Origin: Brevibacillus ruminantium
Lineage (GTDB): Bacteria > Bacillota > Bacilli > Brevibacillales > Brevibacillaceae
NCBI RefSeq assembly: GCF_023746555.1
Contig: NZ_CP098755.1
Span: forward strand, 772,001-836,000
Direction: 5' to 3'
Length of the DNA: 64,000 bases
Part shown: positions 8,578 to 17,132 of the stretch, in pieces
How the letters are laid out: each line of letters begins with the position of its first letter
Numbering within the stretch: the first letter of the stretch is position 1
The notes under the pieces: model-generated
Databases searched by the model: none
Told to the model about the DNA's origin: nothing
What the model saw: the letters and a program-made list of their open reading frames with translations, nothing else
Made by a program: the position numbers and the translations under genes

Positions 8578-9423
8578 ATGGGTTTTACCGTGGTGTTCTG
8601 GAGTCCGGTTTCGGGACAAGCCGGTACGACGAGCAACCTGATCGCCTCCGCCGCGCTGCTTGGACTTGAATACTCCTCCCGTCTTTTGCTGCTTGGGCAT
8701 TTGCAAAGCGAATACGCGGTCATCGAACGCAGCTTTTACCCGAGACGGACCTGGATGAGCAAAGCGGACGCTCCGCCTGACGCGGGTATCGATGCGCTGC
8801 TCAGGCTCTTGCAGAACCGCAAGCTGGAACCGAACAGGTTGCGGGATTACACGCTGCCGCTACTCGCCGACCGACTCGACATCCTTCCGGGATCGAACAA
8901 GCCGGATGCATCGTTTGTTTCCGCCGCACAGGACTGGCTTACGCCTCTTTTGGAACTGACAAGGCGCGCTTACGATCTGGTATTGCTGGACGGCGGAAGC
9001 GGCAAGCTGTCGGCGTGGACAGAGGGGCTGCTGCGTCAGGCGGATTTGCTGGTCGTCTGTCTGCCGCAAAACGCGCTCAAGCTGGAGCAGGTTTTTCCGC
9101 TGGTGGAGGCGCAGCTTCAGTCCAACCGGAAGCATTTGCTTGTATTCGGACAATACGATCCTCGCTCCGCTTTGACCGTTCAAAATATCAAGCGCCAGTT
9201 CCATCGGCGGGAGCCTGCGCACCCGATTGTCCATAATACGGGCTGGCTGGATGCGACCCAGCAAGGAGAAGCCGTCCGTTTTTTATTTCGCAACCGACAG
9301 GTGCCGCGCGGTCATGAAAACGATCCTTTTATGCAACAAGTGCGGGCATTGGCGCAGGCGATCATCAACAACGCCGGACTGAACAAGCCTCTTTTCGGCG
9401 GGAAGGAGGACGATGACCGATGA
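8578..9423 (+). CDS. CpaE-like deviant-Walker ATPase
   Basis: 281 residues of the MinD/ParA/CpaE fold. The P-loop is altered to SPVSGQAGTTSN near residue 9, keeping Gly and Thr but lacking the usual signature Lys, followed by LLLLGHL and DLVLLDGGSGKLSAW (Walker B region, about 137-151). In Tad systems CpaE-like proteins localise the pilus machinery at the membrane. The gene shares its ATGA stop/start with the CpaF-like gene, so translation is coupled. Confidence 0.75.
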   Translation: MGFTVVFWSPVSGQAGTTSNLIASAALLGLEYSSRLLLLGHLQSEYAVIERSFYPRRTWMSKADAPPDAGIDALLRLLQNRKLEPNRLRDYTLPLLADRLDILPGSNKPDASFVSAAQDWLTPLLELTRRAYDLVLLDGGSGKLSAWTEGLLRQADLLVVCLPQNALKLEQVFPLVEAQLQSNRKHLLVFGQYDPRSALTVQNIKRQFHRREPAHPIVHNTGWLDATQQGEAVRFLFRNRQVPRGHENDPFMQQVRALAQAIINNAGLNKPLFGGKEDDDR

Positions 9424-11291
9424 TGTTCGCGCTGAACGGTTTGCTTCTGGCGGGCATCCTCATCGCGATTGGCGTCTTGCTCTATTTACGTATGAGCCGC
9501 CGCTTGCCGGAGCAGCCGGACGAAAAACCGGTCTACACGCTGGAAGCGATGACCAAGTTCGTGAAAGAGGCGCTGCACGAGATGACGAGCAGCAACCTGA
9601 TCGACTTCGGCTTGTCGGAAGAAGAATACCGCCGCCGCAAAAACAAGCGCGCGGAACTGAAGAAAGCGCTGCGGGGCTGCACGTCCGGAGATTTGCGGGA
9701 CAAGGCGTATGTGAAGCAGGTAATCGCTGATTTGCTCGAGCAGCGCTATACTTTTGACGATAATAACCTGAATCGGCTTCTGCCGTTTGACGATCCGAAA
9801 GACTTGTCGCCGCAAGATCAGTTTGACATCCTGCTCTATCTGTTTAAGAAACAACATCGTTTGAGAGCGCTGGACGAGCTCATCCGCCAATACGAACTGG
9901 ACCGCCCCAAACGGAGCATGGAAGACGAGGAGACCGAGTCGTACCGGGTTACCGCCGACGAAATCCGCGACATCTACAAGCGGGAAGCGCGCAAGCTGTC
10001 TGCCGAGGACAAAACGCAGATCGTTGTGCAACGGATCTACCAGCATTACAAAGGGTTTAGCGTCATCGACGAAATCCGCGACATGAAAATCGACGGCGTA
10101 TCGGGCGGTGTCTCCGGCATCCCCCCAGCGATGTGGGAAGGCGAATGGAGTCTGGAGGAAGAAGCGCAGCTGCGCGAGGTGCCAAGGTCGCACGACAGCG
10201 TGTGGCTGTTTTATAAAGGGAAATCCATTCATTTGAGCTTTCTGTCCTTCGGCTCGGAGCAGGAACTGAGACGCGTGTGCCAGAACGTGTACAAACATAA
10301 TTTCCCCGGCCAATTGTCCGAGGCGAACGGCTTTAAGGTGAACGAAATGGCCGATGGCTCCCGCGTCGTCGTGCTGCGCCCCCGGTTCAGCGAATCGTGG
10401 GCTTTTTTTGTGCGCAAATTCGATGTGCAAAACGCCACGCTGGAACAATTGATCCAGGACGACAATGCGGAGCTGCCCATCGGACTGATTCGATATCTGG
10501 TCATGGGCGAGCGCATAACGGCCATCACCGGCGCGCAGGGCAGCGGCAAAACGACGCTCTTGATGGCGATGGTGCGCTACATTCCGGCCATCTTGCCGAT
10601 ACGGGTGCAGGAAATGAGCTTTGAGCTTCAGCTTCGGAAAATATACCGGGAACGCAACATTTTAAGCTTGCGGGAAACGGAAACGATCTCCGGGCAGGAC
10701 GGGCTGGACATCCAGAAAAAAACGGACGGCTCGGTCAATATTTTGGGAGAAGTGGCGACCGACCCGGTTGCGGCCTGGATGGTGCAGATGGCGCAGGTCG
10801 CTTCGCTGTTCACCTTGTTTACGCATCATGCCAAAACGTTCCGCGATCTCGTCTATTCGCTGCGCAACTCGTTGCTGAAGACAAGGGTGTTTACAAACGA
10901 AAAAGTGGCCGAGCAGCAGGTCGTCAGCGTCATCAACTTCGACATTCACCTCAGGCGGGACGCGGACGGACATCGCTACATCGAACGGATTACCGAATGC
11001 GTCCCGGTGGAGCAGGAAACGGCCTACCCGGAGACGTTCCGCCACAAAACGACGACCGAGGAGAAAATGACGGCGTTCATGGAGACGATGCTGGAATATT
11101 TCCGCCGCTCGACGGACCGCCCGCTTTACGTCGCGCGGAACGTCATCGAATACCGAGACGGACGCTATGTCGCCGTTCATCCGTTGTCCGAGCGAAGCCG
11201 CAAGGAAATCGCCGCATGCCTCGCCGGGCCGGACCTGGCGGCGTTCGAGGCGTTTTTGGCGGTTCACTGGGGGGATAGCGATGAAGATTGA
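9420..11291 (+). CDS. CpaF/TadA-like secretion ATPase with N-terminal membrane helix
   Basis: Hexameric motor of a Tad/type II secretion-like pilus. The P-loop ITGAQGSGKTTLL is at about residue 371-383, the Walker B-like strand NILGEVATDP at about 440-449, and a His box LFTLFTHHAKTF follows, matching the THANS region of the family. At 623 residues it is longer than usual CpaF (about 450). The extra length is a charged N-terminal region preceded by a clear membrane helix (residues 3-24), which is unusual because CpaF is normally a soluble protein recruited to the membrane. Alternative start ATG 9423. Confidence 0.85.
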   Translation: MMFALNGLLLAGILIAIGVLLYLRMSRRLPEQPDEKPVYTLEAMTKFVKEALHEMTSSNLIDFGLSEEEYRRRKNKRAELKKALRGCTSGDLRDKAYVKQVIADLLEQRYTFDDNNLNRLLPFDDPKDLSPQDQFDILLYLFKKQHRLRALDELIRQYELDRPKRSMEDEETESYRVTADEIRDIYKREARKLSAEDKTQIVVQRIYQHYKGFSVIDEIRDMKIDGVSGGVSGIPPAMWEGEWSLEEEAQLREVPRSHDSVWLFYKGKSIHLSFLSFGSEQELRRVCQNVYKHNFPGQLSEANGFKVNEMADGSRVVVLRPRFSESWAFFVRKFDVQNATLEQLIQDDNAELPIGLIRYLVMGERITAITGAQGSGKTTLLMAMVRYIPAILPIRVQEMSFELQLRKIYRERNILSLRETETISGQDGLDIQKKTDGSVNILGEVATDPVAAWMVQMAQVASLFTLFTHHAKTFRDLVYSLRNSLLKTRVFTNEKVAEQQVVSVINFDIHLRRDADGHRYIERITECVPVEQETAYPETFRHKTTTEEKMTAFMETMLEYFRRSTDRPLYVARNVIEYRDGRYVAVHPLSERSRKEIAACLAGPDLAAFEAFLAVHWGDSDED

Positions 11292-13350
11292 ATGGCTGTC
11301 CCTACTATTCGGCGCAGCGACGGTATTGTTCCTAGCGATGGTAGCGGCGTTTCAATGGGTAACCCGTCACGGTTCGGACGCGGAGGCCGTTCGGCAGTAT
11401 GAAGCGTTGCGCAAACCGGGCAAAGCCCGCAAGAAGCAAGCGCTGCATAGCATTATGCAGCAGTTGTATCGCCTATGCGAACGCGTGCCGATTCTGCGCG
11501 CTTATTTGCACCATATTCGCAAACGAATGACCATTCTCCAGCTTGGCGACGAATGGAAGCTGCGGCTGGAGACGATGAAGTCGGCGCTCCTCATATGGGG
11601 CGTGCTGCTCGCGGCGGCTGTTCCGCTGGCGCTCGGCGTGCGCGACCCGGCCACGCTCGGCATGATTGGCATCGGCTTCTGGGTTGGCCACGGGATCTTT
11701 TCGGACAACCTGGTCCATCGGCTGGAGACGCGACTGCTTCGGCAACTCCGGCATTTTTTCTCGGATGTGCGTCATCATTATCATCGTCATGGCATGGTGG
11801 AAGAAGCCATTTATGAAGCGGCGGACGGCGCGCCGTATGAGATGGCGCTGCACGGACACGAAATATACGAAGTGCTCACGGCAAGCGACGCCGAGCAGCG
11901 GCTGGCGCAGTATATCGAAAGCGCGCCGAACCGGTATTTGCAGGGCTTGGCCGGGCTGTCGCATCTGGTGAAGGAATACGGCGACAAACGAACCGCAGCC
12001 GGTTCCGTGTACTTGAAGGCGCTCGGGAAGCTCGCGACCGAACTGAATCTGGAATTGCTGCGCCGCGAGCGCCTCGGCTTCCTGCTGCAAGGACTGACCG
12101 CCATCGCGCTGTTGCCGCTGCTGTTTACCCGGCCGATCGAAGCTTGGGCCAGCCATTACTTTCCGGCTATGGACGCCTTTTATGCGAGCACGACCGGCTG
12201 GATCGTGAAAATCGGCCTGATGGCGGTCGTATGGCTGTCCTACGTCCTGCTGCGGAACATTCAGGAGCTGGACGCGAGTCCAAAACCAACCGGCCGAAAA
12301 AGATGGGAGAAACGGGTTTACGAATGGCCGTGGATGCGCTGGCTTGTGCATCGTTTCGGTCCCGCCCCCGGTTCCCGAGAAGCTGACCGCATGGTCAAGC
12401 TGCTTAAAGACACCGCATCGTCGCTTCGGCTGGAATGGCTCTATGTACAGCGCATCGTGGCGGGGGGCATGGCTTTTCTGGCTGTGCTCGGGATGTTTAT
12501 GGCGCTTCATGCCGCAAGCCGGCATCAAATCCTGCATGCGCCGGTAAAGCCGGGCATCCTGTTCGGCCAACTTTCGCCGGAGGAGGAAGCCAAGGCGCGC
12601 GAGGCGGCGGCGCTCGATCGCCGCATCATCCATCGCGCAAAGGAGGTGAAGCACCTCACCGAAGAAACGGTGATGGCCCTGCTCCGCAGCGAAACGCCGA
12701 TGACGGGCCAGGACGATCAGCTTCGCGCCGCGGCTCGGCGCATTATGGGCAAGCTCACGAAGCTGGACAATCAGTATGTGAAGTGGTGGGAAGCGCTCCT
12801 CGCCGCTCTCGCGGGATGGGGCGGCTACGCCATGCCGGTTGGCGTTCGATTGTTCCAGCGGCGCATGCGGCAGATGGAGATGAAGCATGAAGTGGATCAA
12901 CTGCATGCCGTCATCGCCATGCTGGCGGATATGGACCGGATGTCGGTCGAGCATCTGCTCATCTGGATCGAACAGTTTGCCCGCGTGTTCAAGGAACCGC
13001 TGCAAACCTGCTTGCTCCATTTCGAACAGGGCGCGGATCAGGCGCTGGCGCAGCTGAAAGAGGATGCGCCGTTTGTGCCGTTCGTCCGCACGGTGGAAAA
13101 GCTGGAACTGGCGGCGCAAAGTTTGCCGATTCGGGAAGCGTTCGACGACCTGGAGTCGGAACAGGCTTACGCGCAGGAGCAGCGTAAACAGGAGTACGAG
13201 CAATTGATCGAGCAAAAGGCAGGCTGGGGAAAATGGATCGGGTTTGCGCCGATGATGGCCCTCATTTTCGGCTATCTGGTCATTCCTCTCGTCATCGTCA
13301 GCTTGCACCAGATGTCCATTTACTACGAACAGCTTCAGCGCATTCAGTAA
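11281..13350 (+). CDS. TadB-TadC-like fused pilus platform membrane protein
   Basis: 689 residues with two GspF/TadB-type halves in one chain. Half one has membrane helices at about 8-25, 100-145 and 260-320; half two at about 388-410, 510-530 and 650-680. A long soluble cytoplasmic segment lies in each. Tad systems normally encode TadB and TadC as separate genes of about 300 residues; here they appear fused. The ATG at 11281 overlaps the end of the ATPase gene by 11 bases. An upstream in-frame start at 11167 would lie deep inside the ATPase gene and is rejected. Confidence 0.8.
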   Translation: MKIEWLSLLFGAATVLFLAMVAAFQWVTRHGSDAEAVRQYEALRKPGKARKKQALHSIMQQLYRLCERVPILRAYLHHIRKRMTILQLGDEWKLRLETMKSALLIWGVLLAAAVPLALGVRDPATLGMIGIGFWVGHGIFSDNLVHRLETRLLRQLRHFFSDVRHHYHRHGMVEEAIYEAADGAPYEMALHGHEIYEVLTASDAEQRLAQYIESAPNRYLQGLAGLSHLVKEYGDKRTAAGSVYLKALGKLATELNLELLRRERLGFLLQGLTAIALLPLLFTRPIEAWASHYFPAMDAFYASTTGWIVKIGLMAVVWLSYVLLRNIQELDASPKPTGRKRWEKRVYEWPWMRWLVHRFGPAPGSREADRMVKLLKDTASSLRLEWLYVQRIVAGGMAFLAVLGMFMALHAASRHQILHAPVKPGILFGQLSPEEEAKAREAAALDRRIIHRAKEVKHLTEETVMALLRSETPMTGQDDQLRAAARRIMGKLTKLDNQYVKWWEALLAALAGWGGYAMPVGVRLFQRRMRQMEMKHEVDQLHAVIAMLADMDRMSVEHLLIWIEQFARVFKEPLQTCLLHFEQGADQALAQLKEDAPFVPFVRTVEKLELAAQSLPIREAFDDLESEQAYAQEQRKQEYEQLIEQKAGWGKWIGFAPMMALIFGYLVIPLVIVSLHQMSIYYEQLQRIQ

Positions 13351-13425
13351 ACGGACATGTTGCGGCGCTTTCCAAATGGGAAGTGACTTTTTATTTCGAA
13401 TTTCATTTGAAGGAGAGATCGGTTC

Positions 13426-13905
13426 ATGTCCAACGCGCAAAAAGCACTCGTGATGGCGGCGGGCATTTTCCTTGCCATCGCGCTCATTACCCTCGCCGTC
13501 GTATTGTTTATTTCCGCGCAAGACTCCACCAAGGCGGCGCAAAGCAATTTCAGCAATATCCAGACGGAACTGTCGCAAACGGCGTTTACGGTGTACGACA
13601 ACACGATGTTGTCGGGCAGTCAGGTGGTCAACGCGCTGCGCAAGTTCAGCGATCAGGATCAGTTCGGCATCCAGATTGTCACCGGGAAAAATCCGGCGGG
13701 TCAGTGGTATGGCAAGGTGATCAACACGGGTGTTCCGATCGACAGCGTGACTTACGGCTCAGTGGTTGGTGAAGCGCCGGGGCAACTGAGCCATGCGCTC
13801 GATGAAGCGAATATCAACTACGTCAATCCGAGCGGCAAATTTCGGGCGCAACTGGTGCATGACAGAAGCAACGTCATTCGCGGCATTGTGTTTCGGCAGC
13901 AGTAA
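13426..13905 (+). CDS. Probable major pilin-like subunit of the Tad-like locus
   Basis: 159 residues: a short basic N-terminus (MSNAQKALVMAAG), then one long hydrophobic helix (about residues 8-32), then a small globular domain of about 125 residues. This is the shape of a type IV or Flp-like pilin or pseudopilin, but I see no clear prepilin peptidase site (G/A followed by XXXXE/Y), nor any prepilin peptidase gene in the locus. AAGGAGAG at 13409-13416 is a strong ribosome site, and a stable hairpin follows the gene, both consistent with high expression. Confidence 0.65.
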   Translation: MSNAQKALVMAAGIFLAIALITLAVVLFISAQDSTKAAQSNFSNIQTELSQTAFTVYDNTMLSGSQVVNALRKFSDQDQFGIQIVTGKNPAGQWYGKVINTGVPIDSVTYGSVVGEAPGQLSHALDEANINYVNPSGKFRAQLVHDRSNVIRGIVFRQQ

Positions 13906-13933
13906 GCGTCCGTACTGACATCACAACGCTGAT

Positions 13934-13965
13934 GGGGCGTCCTTTCGGGTATAGACGGACGCCCC
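13934..13965 (+). other. Stable stem-loop behind the pilin-like gene
   Basis: GGGGCGTCC (13934-13942) pairs perfectly with GGACGCCCC (13957-13965), loop of 14 bases. Only TTTT follows, after GGCG, so termination would be partial at most. It could protect the 3' end of the upstream message and set a high pilin-to-machinery ratio. Confidence 0.6.
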
Positions 13966-13987
13966 GGCGTTTTCAAGGAGGAAGCCG

Positions 13988-14377
13988 ATGGAACATGCCC
14001 CCAGAACGATGCTGGAAATGAGTGTGGCCTGTCTTCTCTTTCTGATGGCCGTAACGAGCGGACTGCTGCTCTTTCAAACCGGGGCCGCGCTGAACGCCAC
14101 CGCCTATGTGTCGGGAAAGTCGCTGGATCGCAACGTGCAGATGGCGTTTTCGCCGATTGCCGGCGACGGCACCGTATCCGGCGCAGAGGTAGCGCAATCC
14201 GTTGCCCGGTTGGAGACGGGAGACGCGGAAATTGTGGTGGACGGCGTTCGATACGCGCCGCCGGTCGATCGGGACCCGTTCGTCCCCGCCGGCATTCGCC
14301 TGAATGCCCGGTATACGGCAGTCACCCAGCGGGATGCGTCCGGGCGGCTGCTGCGCCTCATTTTCGCTTTACGCTAA
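13988..14377 (+). CDS. TadE-like minor pilin / pseudopilin
   Basis: 129 residues. After a short hydrophilic start (MEHAPRTMLEMS) comes a hydrophobic helix at about 10-32, with a Glu (MLEM) just before it as in TadE-type pseudopilins. The remaining 95 residues are a small exported domain. It lies in a compact run of four similar small proteins, each with one N-terminal helix. The function is inferred from shape and context only. Confidence 0.6.
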   Translation: MEHAPRTMLEMSVACLLFLMAVTSGLLLFQTGAALNATAYVSGKSLDRNVQMAFSPIAGDGTVSGAEVAQSVARLETGDAEIVVDGVRYAPPVDRDPFVPAGIRLNARYTAVTQRDASGRLLRLIFALR

Positions 14378-14387
14378 GGAGAATGCC

Positions 14388-14936
14388 ATGAACAGTTTCT
14401 CGAAAGTTTTCGCGGTGCTCATTGCCGTTCTTTTGCTCTACCTCTACCCTATTTCCGCAGCCTTCGACCAGCAGGACGATATTTCGGAACTGGTCGTATT
14501 GAAAGCGACGACAACGTTTGTGGATGCGGTGCGGGACAAAGGCTTTGTGTCGCCGACCATGTACAACGACTTTATGGAGGCGATTGCGGCAACGGGCAAC
14601 ACCTTCGATGTGCAAATGGAACACGGCAGCAAAAAGTATGTGCCGGTTTACGACGACCCGACAAGGCCGGACACGTTTCGGGGCAGCTACGAAGTGCACT
14701 ACGACAAGTTTTACAACGCGCAGATTTTGCCTGTTCTGTTCCCGAACAGCGCGGCCGCAAAAGACGATCCGGCGAGACGCTACAAGCTGCGGGTCGGCGA
14801 TACATTTGCGGTCACGGTTAAAAATACGAACCGGACTCCCGGCACGATCCTGTTCGATTTTCTGAACCAGGCCATCAGTCCGAACGAAAAAATCTTCATT
14901 CCTTACGGCGGGGTGGTGCGCAATGAGGCTGATTGA
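14388..14936 (+). CDS. Exported pilus-locus protein, unknown
   Basis: 182 residues starting MNSFSKVFAVLIAVLLLYL, an uncleaved anchor or signal peptide ending near the AxA-like ISAAF. The exported domain contains a YEVHYDKFYNAQI segment and no recognised motif. AAGGAG at 14376-14381 precedes ATG 14388; the frame upstream to 14304 lies inside the previous gene. It overlaps the next gene by 14 bases. Confidence 0.6.
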   Translation: MNSFSKVFAVLIAVLLLYLYPISAAFDQQDDISELVVLKATTTFVDAVRDKGFVSPTMYNDFMEAIAATGNTFDVQMEHGSKKYVPVYDDPTRPDTFRGSYEVHYDKFYNAQILPVLFPNSAAAKDDPARRYKLRVGDTFAVTVKNTNRTPGTILFDFLNQAISPNEKIFIPYGGVVRNEAD

Positions 14937-15906
14937 ATGGGCCATTGTCGGGGCGCTCATTTTCCTGCCGTTTGCGACCGTGAACCGGATTGAAGTCGAA
15001 ACGCAGCGGAAGGCGCTATTGACCGAGCTGCGCTATAACGCCGCGCTGGATGCCGCGGTGGATGACGCAGCGCGGATGTTGACCGTCAATGCGAATCAGC
15101 AGCGGGAGACGCAATACGAATCGGCCAAGCGGGTGGCGCTGAACAAGGACGAAGCGATTGCCGCTTTTTATCGGACGCTGTACGCAAGCTTCGGCATTGC
15201 CGACGATCCCGTTGCCCAAGGCGTACTGGGTCGGTATATCCCGGCTATTGCGGTGATTGGTTACGACGGTTTCTACGTCTATGCCGAGGAGGAGTGGACG
15301 GGAGCCGACGGGAACACGGAACGGAAACCGGTTTGGGGAGCGAAGAAGCCGTATGCCTACGCCGATTCATCGGGCAACAGCCTTTCGTTCACGCTGGACG
15401 ATTTCGTCCTCGCTTACGATGCGGACAGCCGGAGCTGGCACGAAGGCTTGCGGGCCGACGTTAGGCATCAGACGAACATTGCGCTATTAAAGGATGCGGA
15501 GCGATTTGAGCAGGTGCGCCGGAGCACCATCGTCCGCGCAATTGAAGACGAACTCGCCTACCGGATCAACAAACACAACGAATCGGTTTCCCGATACGGC
15601 TTTTCTTACACCTTCACGCTGCCGACCATTTCGCAGGAGGAATGGCACAATACCGTGGATGACGTCGGGGTGCTTGCCTTTATCCAAGGCATTCCGATGG
15701 GAGGCAAGTTTTACAACAACTATGCGCTCGGCGGAAGCCGCGTGCTCAAAAAGCCGGAGATTGTCGGAGCCAGGAAAGGAAGCATGAAAGTGTATTATCG
15801 CAGCACATGCGACTTTACTTATCCGGTGGAAGAGACGTTTTCCAGCGAAAAAGCGGCCGCGCAAAAAGGCTATATGCCGCTGGGCTGTCCTGACTCGCCA
15901 TCTTAA
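14923..15906 (+). CDS. TadE/TadG-like anchored exported protein
   Basis: 327 residues. The N-terminus MRLIEWAIVGALIFLPFATVN has a Glu before the hydrophobic core, as in pseudopilins, followed by ELRYNAALDAAVDDAA. This Ala-rich helix resembles the pilin spine continuing out of the membrane. The large C-terminal domain (about 90-327) is exported and unrecognised. Size and position match the role of TadG-like large minor pilins. Confidence 0.6.
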   Translation: MRLIEWAIVGALIFLPFATVNRIEVETQRKALLTELRYNAALDAAVDDAARMLTVNANQQRETQYESAKRVALNKDEAIAAFYRTLYASFGIADDPVAQGVLGRYIPAIAVIGYDGFYVYAEEEWTGADGNTERKPVWGAKKPYAYADSSGNSLSFTLDDFVLAYDADSRSWHEGLRADVRHQTNIALLKDAERFEQVRRSTIVRAIEDELAYRINKHNESVSRYGFSYTFTLPTISQEEWHNTVDDVGVLAFIQGIPMGGKFYNNYALGGSRVLKKPEIVGARKGSMKVYYRSTCDFTYPVEETFSSEKAAAQKGYMPLGCPDSPS

Positions 15907-16021
15907 CGAGACGGCGGTGATTTCGGAAAGTGGACACGCCGTCAGATCGGCTTTATGATGAACCTAACAGTCGAAATCTTCCAAACTTGTCATGATCCAT
16001 ATTAAGAGAGGAGCGAATGGC

Positions 16022-17128
16022 GTGAGAAAATGGGTAATTGCAGGACTTGTCGCCGCGATGATTTGCAGCTTGTTCACCGTAACGGCAAGCGCGGCGAGCA
16101 ACCCTCCGTCCTTTGTCAGCGTCGTCATGGACGGACAAAAAATCTGGTTTCCCGATGCGCAAGCATTTGTCGATGAAAACAACCGGACGCTCGTGCCGGT
16201 TCGATTCATCGCGGAAAAGATGGGCGCGAACGTAGGCTGGGAGCCCAAAACCATGACCGTACCGATTGAGCGGGACGACCTGCATATTGTGCTTACGATC
16301 GGCGAAAGCAAGACGCTCGTCAATGGTAAAGAAGTGGCCTTCGATTCGAAGGCGATCACCAGCGGCGGCCGGACGTTTGTCCCGCTGCGTTTTGTCAGCG
16401 AAGCGCTGGGGGCGGAAGTGAATTGGGATAGCCCGACATCGACCGTCTTCATTTCCACACAAGAAGACGCCAATGCGAAGTACGATGAATGGGGCCGCCT
16501 GATTCGCACAACCAACCTGCCCAAGAATGCGCAAGATTATCCTTATATACTTGCCGATGTGCCGAATGAAGCCTATGAGATGGCCTATCCCTACTCGCAT
16601 CCTACGGACAGCAAGGTTTCTTCGGTGCTCTATTCGACCATACCGGAATTCAATAAGAAGAACGTGGACATTTGGATGAGCCGACTGAAAACGTTTGGTG
16701 CACTCTGGCTGAACGTGGATTACAAAACGATTGACGATACGTGGGCGCAGGCGGTATTTGCCACGAAAGTGCAAAGCTCCAATGCGGAATTGAAATATAT
16801 CCGGCGGTATGCGGAGTGGGTGAAAGAAAACAAGATTCAGATCGAAGGATACCTTGATCCCGAGCCTTCCATGATCTACCGGAATGGATTTGGCGATAAT
16901 TATGTTCGTGCCAAATTCAGAATTAAATTTGTTTCGTTTAAGGAAAACAAAGACTTAATTTACGATGAAAGGTTCCCCAATCAACAAACTTTTGAAAAAG
17001 GAGTTTGGTACGAAGGCTACACCGACATCTCGATGTCTACGAATGTGGGAGGCAACTGGGGACCCACGCTAAAAGTAAGTCCGAGTGCAAGTTTATTCTA
17101 CAACCATACGATGAAAAGGATGGAGTAG
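16022..17128 (+). CDS. Secreted protein with copper-amine-oxidase N-terminal-type domains
   Basis: 368 residues. A signal peptide (VRKWVIAGLVAAMICSLF...ASA) is followed by paired stalk-type copper amine oxidase N-domain repeats. The signature blocks are RTLVPVRFIAEKMGANV and TFVPLRFVSEALGAEV; such domains are common in Paenibacillus surface proteins. The C-terminal 210 residues are unique to this gene as far as I can tell. GTG 16022 is chosen because GAGAGGAG stands just upstream and the signal peptide begins there; the ATG at 15992 would add a charged extension. It probably acts at the cell wall beside the pilus proteins. Confidence 0.8.
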   Translation: MRKWVIAGLVAAMICSLFTVTASAASNPPSFVSVVMDGQKIWFPDAQAFVDENNRTLVPVRFIAEKMGANVGWEPKTMTVPIERDDLHIVLTIGESKTLVNGKEVAFDSKAITSGGRTFVPLRFVSEALGAEVNWDSPTSTVFISTQEDANAKYDEWGRLIRTTNLPKNAQDYPYILADVPNEAYEMAYPYSHPTDSKVSSVLYSTIPEFNKKNVDIWMSRLKTFGALWLNVDYKTIDDTWAQAVFATKVQSSNAELKYIRRYAEWVKENKIQIEGYLDPEPSMIYRNGFGDNYVRAKFRIKFVSFKENKDLIYDERFPNQQTFEKGVWYEGYTDISMSTNVGGNWGPTLKVSPSASLFYNHTMKRME

Positions 17129-17132
17129 AGAT

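Noticed and set aside
9486..10448. 320-codon minus-strand frame
   Set aside because: Antisense shadow of the CpaF-like ATPase gene; composition unlike protein.
11473..13578. 701-codon open frame on the minus strand
   Set aside because: Lies opposite the TadB-TadC-like gene in high-GC sequence, is rich in H/R/Q as antisense frames are, and has no ribosome site or fold-like pattern.
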